The notes beneath the pieces were generated by a model that saw only the letters and a program-made list of their open reading frames with translations, had not been told where the DNA came from and ran no database searches. Of a stretch of 64,000 bases of DNA, positions 34,332 through 42,300 are shown in pieces (the stretch's first letter is position 1; every line of letters begins with the position of its first letter). This stretch comes from Asanoa iriomotensis. Lineage in GTDB: Bacteria; Actinomycetota; Actinomycetes; Mycobacteriales; Micromonosporaceae. The position numbers and the translations under genes are program-made. The stretch is from positions 1 through 64,000 of the forward strand of contig NZ_BONC01000043.1 in assembly GCF_016862515.1 (NCBI RefSeq). Reading direction: 5' to 3'.

Positions 34332-35522
34332 GTGGTGAGTGTCGGCCGTGCGGTCGCTGCGGCGGCGTTGGCCCGGGCGGTGCTGATCGGCCGCGCGGCG
34401 GCCACCGTGACGGCGGCCGCGGCCGGCCTGCTGCTGGTGCACGACCGCGTGCCGGTCATCGCGGTGATCGCCCTCGTCGTGCTGGCCACGGCCGCACAGC
34501 TCGCCGCCCTCGGCCGCTGGCCGGGCCTGGTCACCCGACGTCTCGCGGCCATCGCCCTCGACTCGGTGCTGGTGCTCGTCGTGCTCGCGGTCAGCCACGG
34601 CGGTGTCGCCTACTTCTGCTACGCCGCCGGTGCCGGGGCCGTGGCCGGGGTCCTGCTCGGTCTGCGTGCCCTGCCGGTCTGGGCGGCCCACGCCGCCCTG
34701 GGCTTCACGGTCATCGCCGAGATGCTCCGCCGGACCGAGCCGCCGGTCGACCTCGTGGCGTTCGTCGTCGCGTTCCCGATGGCCGGTGCGCTCGCCGGCG
34801 TGGGCGCCGCGGTGGCCACCAGCGTGCTGACCCACCAGCTCGAGCTCTCCACCCAGCTGGTCGCCTCGGCCCAACGCTCGGCCGTCGCCTCCGAGCGCGC
34901 CCGGCTGGCCCGGGAGCTGCACGACTCGGTGACCAAGACACTCCGCGGCGTCTCCCTGGCCGCCCTCGCCCTGCCGTCCTTGCTGCGGCGCCAGCCCGCG
35001 CTGGCCGAACACCTGGCGGGCACGGTCGTCGCCGGTGCCACCGCGGCCGCCGCGCAAGCCCGGGAGCTGCTGGAGGAGATGCGCTTCGACGTCCGGAACC
35101 TCGCCGCGAGCGTCGACGAGCTGTGCCGGGCCTGGAGCGCGTCCACCGGGATTCCGGTCCAGGTCTCGGTCGCCGCCGTCGACTCGCCCGACTCGGTGTC
35201 CTACGAGCTGACGCGGATCCTGCGGGAGGCGCTCGCCAACGTCGCGCGGCACGCGGGCGCCCGACAGGTCGCCGTCCGGCTCGCACCGCGGCCGCACGGC
35301 CTCGTGCTCGAGATCTCCGACGACGGCGTCGGTTTCACCGTGCCGGCCGACCTCACCGGTCTGCAGTCGGCCGGCCACTTCGGCATCGTGGGCATGAACG
35401 AGCGGGCCCGCACGGCCGGCGGCGCCCTGCGGATCGCGTCCGCACCCGGCTACGGCACGCGGATCACGGTTTCCGTGCCGCTGGACGATCGGGCTCATCG
35501 CCGCTCGGTCGGCGCGCTCTGA
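34332..35522 (+). CDS. NarL-type sensor histidine kinase
   Basis: This 396-residue kinase has about five N-terminal membrane helices with short loops (to about residue 165), the HisKA_3 dimerisation helix with phospho-His197 in ARELHDSVTKTL, and a HATPase domain with LREALANVARHA, SDDGVGF and GIVGMNERA. There is no large external sensor domain, so stimulus is sensed in the membrane or through a partner. The start is uncertain among GTG 34320, 34332 and 34335; I used 34332 because GGAAG lies 5 bp upstream. Its stop overlaps the response regulator start. Confidence 0.9.
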   Translation: MVSVGRAVAAAALARAVLIGRAAATVTAAAAGLLLVHDRVPVIAVIALVVLATAAQLAALGRWPGLVTRRLAAIALDSVLVLVVLAVSHGGVAYFCYAAGAGAVAGVLLGLRALPVWAAHAALGFTVIAEMLRRTEPPVDLVAFVVAFPMAGALAGVGAAVATSVLTHQLELSTQLVASAQRSAVASERARLARELHDSVTKTLRGVSLAALALPSLLRRQPALAEHLAGTVVAGATAAAAQARELLEEMRFDVRNLAASVDELCRAWSASTGIPVQVSVAAVDSPDSVSYELTRILREALANVARHAGARQVAVRLAPRPHGLVLEISDDGVGFTVPADLTGLQSAGHFGIVGMNERARTAGGALRIASAPGYGTRITVSVPLDDRAHRRSVGAL

Positions 35523-36151
35523 TGGCGATCGACGTGCTCGTCGTCGACGACAACCAGATCATGCGTGCCGCCCTGCGCGGCATCCTGGCGGCCGACGAGC
35601 GGCTCCAGGTGGTGGGTGAGGCCGCGAACGGCCGTGAGGCGCTGGCCCTGGCCCGGCAGTTGCGGCCGGCCGTCACGTTGCTGGACCACCGGATGCCCAT
35701 CGCCGACGGGTTGTCGGTCGTCGGCGAGCTGGGACAACATTCGGCCGTGCTGGTGCTGACCAGCTCCGACGACCCGGGCACCATCGCGGAGATGTTGCAA
35801 CGGGGCGCTCGGGGATACCTGGTGCACGGGGAGTTCGAGCCGACCGATCTGGTGCGCGCCGTCCACGAAGTGGTCGGCGGCCGCGGCTGGCTCTCCCCGA
35901 TCGCGGCGTCCGTGGCCGTGTCGATGGCCCGCGAGCGCCCGCGGCGCCAGCGCGTCGACCCCGCGCGCGGCAGCCTCACCGAGCGCGAGTTGGAGGTGCT
36001 GGAACTCTTGTGCCAGGGGCTGTCCAACGCCTCGATCGCCCAACAGCTCTGGCTCACCGAGAAGACGGTGAAGAACCACCTGAACCACATCTTCGCCAAG
36101 CTCGGCGTCCGCAGCCGCACGGAGGCCGTCGTCCGGTGGACGGCTGAATAG
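35522..36151 (+). CDS. LuxR/NarL-family response regulator with atypical receiver
   Basis: This 209-residue protein has a receiver domain with acidic pair D9-D10, phospho-acceptor Asp55 (LLDHRMP) and Thr80. The usual conserved Lys near position 102 is replaced by His (GYLVHGE), which is uncommon and may change phosphorylation response. The C-terminal LuxR helix-turn-helix (about 145-205: LTERELEVLELLCQGLSN, EKTVKNHLNHIFAKLG) is normal. The start overlaps the kinase stop (TGATG), so the two form a pair. Target genes may be the polysaccharide-related secreted proteins nearby. Confidence 0.9.
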   Translation: MAIDVLVVDDNQIMRAALRGILAADERLQVVGEAANGREALALARQLRPAVTLLDHRMPIADGLSVVGELGQHSAVLVLTSSDDPGTIAEMLQRGARGYLVHGEFEPTDLVRAVHEVVGGRGWLSPIAASVAVSMARERPRRQRVDPARGSLTERELEVLELLCQGLSNASIAQQLWLTEKTVKNHLNHIFAKLGVRSRTEAVVRWTAE

Positions 36152-36222
36152 CTCTACCGGCTTCGTGCCGCGGCCGCCGCCGGCACGAGCGTCCCCGCCG
36201 GATCGGCCCCACTCTCGTCGAC

Positions 36223-36924
36223 ATGACGAACCAGCGCCGCACCACCGCTCGTGTCGCCACCGTCGCCGCCGCCGTCGTGCTCGGCGGCTTCACCCTCGGC
36301 TGCGGTCTCGTGCAGAACGCCGTCGACACCGCACAGACCCTCGGCGACTTCTCGGACCGGCTCGGCAAGTCGGCCGAGCTGACCTACACCGCCGAGTACA
36401 AGACCGACGACGGGACCGTCACCTTCGTGCAGCAGCCGCCGAACTCGGCGGTCCTCAGCGCCGGCGGCCGGCTCATCTTCACCCCGCAGGCGATGATCAT
36501 GTGCGACAAGGGCGAGTGCCAGCGGGCCCCCGCGGCGGCGGGCCCGGACGCCAACCTGGTGGCGGCCGTCGGCGGCGCCGGCTTCCTCACTCCTGAGCTG
36601 GCCCTCGGCATGGTCGCGGCCGCGGCGATCGTGCCCGGCACCGACGTCAGCACCAGCGAGCGCGAGATCGCCGGCCAGGACTCGCTCTGCGCCGACGTCG
36701 ACGGCATCGAGGACCCGCAGGCCGGCGCCCAGCCCGGCGACCTGAAGTCGTTCTCGGTCTGCGTGACGGACGCCGGCCTGCTCTCGTCCTTCAGCGGTGA
36801 GACGCACGGCGGCGAGCAGACGGCGATCGAGCTGGTGTCCTATTCGGACAAGGTCGACCGGGCCGCCTTCGCCCCGCCGAGGAACGCGAAGGTCGTCGAC
36901 GTCACCGACCTCGCCGTGGGCTAG
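36223..36924 (+). CDS. Hypothetical lipoprotein
   Basis: This 233-residue protein has a lipoprotein signal with lipobox FTLGC (Cys27). The mature part resembles small actinomycete surface lipoproteins with a beta-rich domain (AELTYTAEYKTDDGTVTFVQQPP) and four further cysteines, here MCDKGEC and the pair SLCADV/SVCVTD, suggesting disulfides. No known function. A weak hairpin (36163-36188) separates it from the response regulator. The gene converges on the NAD(P)-binding protein gene with overlapping ends. Confidence 0.75.
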   Translation: MTNQRRTTARVATVAAAVVLGGFTLGCGLVQNAVDTAQTLGDFSDRLGKSAELTYTAEYKTDDGTVTFVQQPPNSAVLSAGGRLIFTPQAMIMCDKGECQRAPAAAGPDANLVAAVGGAGFLTPELALGMVAAAAIVPGTDVSTSEREIAGQDSLCADVDGIEDPQAGAQPGDLKSFSVCVTDAGLLSSFSGETHGGEQTAIELVSYSDKVDRAAFAPPRNAKVVDVTDLAVG

Positions 36925-37667
36925 ACACGCTGTTCTGCGAGCCATTCGTCGAAGGTGGTCGGTGCGATGCGGGTGCCCTCGCCGGGCAGCAGCACCGTGC
37001 CGGCCATCGCCGGGCCGAAGATGCCCGACCACGTCGGCACGAGTGTCACCGTGTGGCCGCGCGCTTCGTTGGTGCGGCGGGCCATGTCGACGAGGTCCTG
37101 CGGCTCCGGGCCGGCGACGTCGGCGTAGCGGCCGCGCGGCTCGCCCACCGCGATCTCGGCGAGAATCTCGGCGACGTCCCTGGGGGCGATCGGCTGCACG
37201 AGCAAGGGCGCGATCGTCGCGACGCCGTCGTGTTCGGTCCAACCCGCGACCATCGCGGCGAAGTCGTGGAACTGCGTGGCCGGGACGATCGTCCACGGCA
37301 GTGGGCCGGCGGCCACGAGCCGCTCCTGCTCGCGCTTGCCGGCGTAGTGCGCGTTGCCTTCGACGCGGTCGACCCCGACGATCGAGAGCAGCACGTGGTG
37401 CCGGACGCCGGCCCGCTCGCCGGCGGCGAGCAGGTTGCGGGTGGTGGTGCCGAAGTACGCCACCGTCTCCGCGTGGCCACCGCCCGGCGCGTTGGTGACG
37501 TCGATGACCGCGTCGACGCTGGTCAGGGCGCGGTCGAGCCCGTCACCGGTCGACAGGTCCACGCCCAGCGCACGGCTGATCCGCACGACGTCCTGTCCGC
37601 CCCGCTCGAGGGCGGCCACGGTGAGGGCACCGATGTTCCCGGTCGCCCCGACCACTGCGATTCGCAT
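36921..37667 (-). CDS. NAD(P)-binding, NmrA/SDR-like protein
   Basis: This 248-residue atypical SDR has the N-terminal motif VVGATGNIG (GxxGxxG) and a central LSIVGVDRVEGNAHYAGKREQE with the Tyr/Lys pair YxxxK. Such proteins act as quinone-type reductases or as NAD(P)-sensing modules. ATG 37667 fits the motif. It is divergent from an Rrf2-type regulator, a pairing also seen with Bacillus YwnA/YwnB, suggesting it is under that regulator's control. Confidence 0.85.
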   Translation of the reverse strand: MRIAVVGATGNIGALTVAALERGGQDVVRISRALGVDLSTGDGLDRALTSVDAVIDVTNAPGGGHAETVAYFGTTTRNLLAAGERAGVRHHVLLSIVGVDRVEGNAHYAGKREQERLVAAGPLPWTIVPATQFHDFAAMVAGWTEHDGVATIAPLLVQPIAPRDVAEILAEIAVGEPRGRYADVAGPEPQDLVDMARRTNEARGHTVTLVPTWSGIFGPAMAGTVLLPGEGTRIAPTTFDEWLAEQRV

Positions 37668-37724
37668 GATGATCTTTCCTCTCGCTCACTGCGGGGCTGA
37701 CGCTATCTCGGACTTACCAGATCT

Positions 37725-37742
37725 GCAATATCCGCGATATGC
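37725..37742. promoter_or_regulatory. Candidate Rrf2 operator
   Basis: The AT-rich near-palindrome GCAATATCCGCGATATGC (37725-37742) sits 8 bp before the Rrf2 start and about 60 bp from the divergent gene. It is the only AT-rich symmetric site in the spacer and fits autoregulation. Confidence 0.5.
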
Positions 37743-37749
37743 TGACGCG

Positions 37750-38214
37750 GTGAAGCTGCCCGTGAGCACCGAATGGCTGTTGCACTGCGCCGCGACCCTG
37801 GCGCAGTTGGAGCCTGGGGCCAGCGCATCGGCGGCGCAGCTTGCGCGCTACTTCGACCTGCCCGCGGCCTATCTGGCCAAGCAGCTACAGGAGTTGGTCA
37901 AGGCGGGGGTGCTGACCGCGACCACCGGCCCGCGCGGCGGGTTCCGGCTGGCACGACCGGCATCGGAGATCACGCTGCTGCGGATCGTGGAGGCGGTCGA
38001 CGGCACCGCCGGGCCCTATGAGTGCCGCGAGATCCGTCAACAAGGACGGGGAGCACTGCCGCCCGAGCAGTGCCAGAACACGTGCATCCTGGCCGAGAAG
38101 ATGGCCGAGGCCCACGAAGCCTGGCGCCGCAGCCTCGCCGGCGTCTCACTCGCCGACATCATCGCGACACTTCCCGCGACCACACCGGCCCGCACCCGAT
38201 CCCGCCTCACCTAG
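37750..38214 (+). CDS. Rrf2-family transcriptional regulator
   Basis: This 154-residue protein has the Rrf2 winged helix (about 5-75: LPVSTEWLLHCAATLA, LARYFDLPAAYLAKQLQELVKAG, GPRGGFRLARPASEITLLRIVEAVDG). Three cysteines (YECRE ... EQCQNTC) lie in the region where Rrf2 proteins such as IscR and NsrR bind Fe-S clusters, but the spacing C-x18-C-x3-C differs from these. A redox or electrophile sensor is plausible. The start is GTG 37750. A terminator hairpin follows. Confidence 0.88.
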   Translation: MKLPVSTEWLLHCAATLAQLEPGASASAAQLARYFDLPAAYLAKQLQELVKAGVLTATTGPRGGFRLARPASEITLLRIVEAVDGTAGPYECREIRQQGRGALPPEQCQNTCILAEKMAEAHEAWRRSLAGVSLADIIATLPATTPARTRSRLT

Positions 38215-38223
38215 CCGGATGCG

Positions 38224-38258
38224 CGAAGGGGCACCGGAAACGTTCCGATGCCCCTTCG
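38224..38258. terminator. Bidirectional terminator between Rrf2 and DUF3068 genes
   Basis: CGAAGGGGCACCGGAA (38224-38239) pairs with 38243-38258 around a 3-base loop, with one non-canonical position. It is placed to end both convergent genes. Confidence 0.8.
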
Positions 38259-38268
38259 AATACCGCTG

Positions 38269-39288
38269 TTACGACGATGCTTTGACGGTGCCGTCCTCGG
38301 TCACGTCGGTCTGCTCGTCGGCCGTGTGTCGCCCTTGCGGGCGGCGTGCGGAGAACATGAACCCGAGCACCAGCAGGATGAGACCGATCACCACGAGGCC
38401 GATCGGCCCCCACAGCTTGACGATCTGGAGCAGTTGCCGGTTGGACTTGGCGGTGTCGGCGCTCTTGGCGATCGTGTCGTCGGTGTAGGTGAACACCGCG
38501 TCGAGGATCTTCACCGACTGGCCGTTGTTGCCGACCAGGTTCTTCTCCTGGGTTTCCTGGACCTTGATGAACGCGCCGGTGGTCGGCTCCACCCAGACGG
38601 TGCGGGTGTTGTTGTAGACGATGTCGCCGGAGGTCGCGCCCGGCAGGAACGCGCCGAGAAGCACCGCCATCCGGTCGGACGGCACCTGCTGGCGGCCGTC
38701 ACGGATCTCCTGCGTGAACTGGTAGGTCTCCAGGCCGTCGATCTCTTCGGTCTTCACGAAGTTCGCCGGCTGGGCGGCGAGCACGTCGCGGTCGAAGATC
38801 CCGTAGGACTCCTGCTTGGTGCCGAACGGGAACTTGTAGATCTGGTCGGAGTATTCGACGGTCTGGCGGTTGTTGCCGGTGTCGAGCCACGCGCCGTCCC
38901 AGGGCACGGCCGCGCCGGTCTTGCGATCGAGCGCGAGCTTCGTGCTGTAGGCGTTGATCAGCACGTTGTTGTCGGTGCGGACGACCTCTTGACCGACCTG
39001 CCAGACGACTGCCTTGCCGTCGAGGTCTCCTTCGAGCTTGGCGGTCTCGGCCTTGTCGGGCTGCACCGTGACCGTCGAGCGCAGGGTCTTCCCTGTCTCG
39101 ATCGTGGCCACCCCGTTGTCGACCTGGAGGAACGTGGCGTTGGGCGCCTCGGCGACCGACTGGGTGAGATCGAGGTCGTAGGGAAGCTGCGCGACGCGTG
39201 GACCGACGACGAACGCGAGACCCGCGGCGAAGATCAACGCTAGGACACCGAGGCCGAACAAGACGGCGCCGATGACGCGAGACCTCAT
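38269..39288 (-). CDS. DUF3068 (PorA-family-like) membrane protein
   Basis: This 339-residue protein has helices at the N-terminus (about 7-28) and near the C-terminus (about 288-312), with a large extracytoplasmic domain between them. This is the DUF3068 layout, matching Rv0227c-like proteins in mycobacteria. The core includes QVGQEVVRTDNNVLINAYSTK split over strands. Function is not established; proximity to the arabinan machinery suggests an envelope-assembly role. The gene follows the AftD fusion gene by 64 bp on the same strand and is probably its distal operon partner. Confidence 0.88.
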   Translation of the reverse strand: MRSRVIGAVLFGLGVLALIFAAGLAFVVGPRVAQLPYDLDLTQSVAEAPNATFLQVDNGVATIETGKTLRSTVTVQPDKAETAKLEGDLDGKAVVWQVGQEVVRTDNNVLINAYSTKLALDRKTGAAVPWDGAWLDTGNNRQTVEYSDQIYKFPFGTKQESYGIFDRDVLAAQPANFVKTEEIDGLETYQFTQEIRDGRQQVPSDRMAVLLGAFLPGATSGDIVYNNTRTVWVEPTTGAFIKVQETQEKNLVGNNGQSVKILDAVFTYTDDTIAKSADTAKSNRQLLQIVKLWGPIGLVVIGLILLVLGFMFSARRPQGRHTADEQTDVTEDGTVKASS

Positions 39289-39352
39289 GGTGCCTCCACA
39301 ATGTAAGGACGGACGGTGGGGGTTGGACGTCCGCTGGCTGGCGAGCAGGTTA

Positions 39353-42300
39353 CTACTGAGTCACATCCGGACGCGACCCCTGATCCGGCTCGCGTCGCAG
39401 AACCATCGTGTAGTTCCACGTGAGGGTCTCGCGTAGCAGCGGCAAACGGGCCACCCAATGCGCCCATCGGGGGTGGTATCGGGGCAGAACATCGATGATC
39501 ACAATTCGGCTGTCACGACGGGCTGCGCGCGCCCAGCGATACGTCCGCGCGGCGCTGATCGGGAACAGCGTCTCGAGATAGCGGTTCTTGGGCTCCCGTC
39601 CCATGCGCCGCGCATACCGCCGCCGAGCCCGGGTGCCGCCGAGGTAGTGCCACGGTGCCGTCTCGTGACCGCCCCAGGGCGAGAGCCAGGGCGTGAACGA
39701 GACGAAGATCGTGCCGCCGGGCCGGGTCACCCGCACCATCTCGTCGAGCATCGCTTCCGGTGTCGACACGTGCTCCAGCACGTTCGACGAGTAGCAGACG
39801 TCGACGATGCCGGACCGCACCGGCAGCGCCGTGCCACCGCCGCGAACCATGCCCGCCACCGCGGCTCCGTCGGTGGCGAAGTCCCCGACGGCGGGATCCA
39901 GACCGACGTAGGTCGCGCCCGCGGTCCGGAACGCGGCGGCGAAATAGCCGGGTCCGCCGCCCACGTCGAGCACGACCGCGTCGTTCAGGCTCGCGTACGA
40001 CCCGAGCTGATCCACCGAGTCCTTGGCCAGCAGCGAATAGAACATGTCCGGATCGCTCTGCTCGTGCAGGAAGGCTCGGAACAACCGCACCGAGCGGCCG
40101 ACGGTCGCGCGGTGCGGCGGCGCCTCGGGTTCCGGCGCGACCGGGGGCTCGAGTTGCGGCTCGGCGGCCTGCTTGGGCGACGGCACCAGGGTCGCGGCGA
40201 CCGCGCAGACCGCGGTCAGCATCGCGGCCTGTGCGATACCGCCGTGCGCCCAATCCTGGCCGTACCCCTGGATCCGACCGACCACCGCGACCGCCGTGCC
40301 GCCGCCGGCGGCCACCAACGCGATGCCGGGCAGCGCGCCCGGCCGGAGTTGGCGCACGAGCATCCCGGCGACCAGCAGCGCCAGCGCCGCGACGCCGCCG
40401 AGCGCGACCGCGATGCCCACCAGCGGCACGGCGATCCACCACGCCGAGAGCGCGGTGGGTGCGCCGACCGCCGGCCCGACCGCGGCCGCCACTCGACGCC
40501 GGCGCGCCGGTACGGCCGCGAGCAACAGGACGAGCAGCACGGCCGCCGCGCCGGCCAGCAGACCGTTCCGGTACGGCTCGTCCGGCGCGAACGTCAGCGT
40601 CACCGTCCCACCCGACCCGGCCGGCACCTCGAACGCCTGCTGCCAGCCGTCGACCCGCACCGCGGTCAACCGCGTGTCGCCCAGCGACGCCGTCCAACCG
40701 GCGTTGAAGTTCTCGGGCACGACCAGCAGGGCGGCCTCGCCGGCCGCGACGGTCACCGTGCGCGCCGTCGGGTCCCAGCGGGTGACCTCGACCCCGCGCG
40801 TCCGCGCCGTTTCCGCCGCCGACGTCCGCGCCGTCGACACGGGCACGAGCGCCGCGGAGTCCACGACGAACGAGTCGGACGGCTCGGTGCGCAACCGGTG
40901 CTCGCCGGCACCGAGTTCGACCGACTCGCTCGCGAAGTCGTCGCAGACGGTCAACGGCAGCGCCCGGCCCGCGCGTACGTCCGCCAAGGTGCCCGCGACC
41001 GACGTCGGAAAGTCCACGCCGTCGAGCATCACGGTCGGCCCGCGTCCGCACGGCGCGACCAGCTTGGTGGACGCGGCCGCCGAGGCCTGGGGGAGCAGGT
41101 CGCTCAACGCGGGTATCTCGACCTCGGCGATGCCGACCGGCGCCGGCCATCCGTTGCCCCGCTCGTCGGCGATCTTCTTGTCGAACCGGGCGACCGCGAT
41201 CGTCACCCGGTCGGTGGTGACCGCCGGGAAGCGGACCCAGCCGTCCTCGCCGACGCTCGCGTTGCGCGCGCCCGTGGGTGTGCGCACGACGACGTCGAGG
41301 GGCACCGACGCCACCGGCGCGGTGGGCGTCACCAGACGCAGTTGGTCGATTTTCCGCGGCCCGTCCCAGGAAAGCTCCACGGCCGGGTTCGCGTCGACCG
41401 GCTCGGCGAGCCAGGCGGTGGCGGGATCACCGTCGACGGCGGCGTCGGCGCCCACCTCGACATCGCCGGCGAGCACCGAGGTGGCCGACGCCGTCACCGG
41501 TCGGTCCAGCGGAAGCGGCCCACCGGTGCGCGGGCGTGCGGTCAGCCGCAACTCGTACGGCGACTCCACCGGCGTGGTGAAGATGCGGTCCAGGCCCAGC
41601 GGTTCCTCGCCGGTCCGGGCCAGGAACTGGTCGCACCGAGTTTCGCCGCCGGACGGGAAGCAGGCACCCCGGTCCTCGATGGCACGACCGAACGCGTAGG
41701 TCGGCGCGGGTCCGCCGGTGACGTCCGCCGGCGCGCGCAACGCCCGCTGTGCCGAAAGACCGGGGATGCCGAGTTCGCGCAACGCGACCGCACCACCCTC
41801 GTGGCCCGGTCGCAACGCGAGCACGGTCACCCGCACCGTCGTCGTGAGGCCGGGCAGCGTGGCCAGCCGGTGCGGGCCGGGCGTCTCGGGCAGCGCCCGG
41901 TCCACGGCGCCTTGATCGGTCGTGACCCGCAGATAACCGACGGGCGCCGCCACGCGCAGGTCCTCGACGAAGTCCACGGTCAACTCGTCCACCCGTTGCG
42001 GCGTGTCGAAGGTGACCTCCAGCCATTGGCCGGCCGGCTCGCGCAGCGGGTCGGAGTGCCAGGCGGTGCGGGTGTCGCCGTCCAGCGCCGCGAACGGCGC
42101 GTACGACACCTCCGTGGCGCCGACCGTGTCGGCGAAGGCCGCGCTGCTGGACGCGTCCACCGAGCGGATCCCCTGGAACGTCGCGACGGTGTCGTGCCCG
42201 TCGATCGGGAACGGCACCAGGTCGGCCCGCTGCCGTTGCTGGCGGGTCGGCTCGTCACGGGTGAGCGTGTAGCTGAGGTTGTCGCGCATCCGGCCGACGT

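Noticed and set aside
36163-36188. Weak hairpin between response regulator and lipoprotein genes as terminator
   Set aside because: The stem is only 8 bp with a 10-base GC-rich loop and no U tract; left out as a feature.
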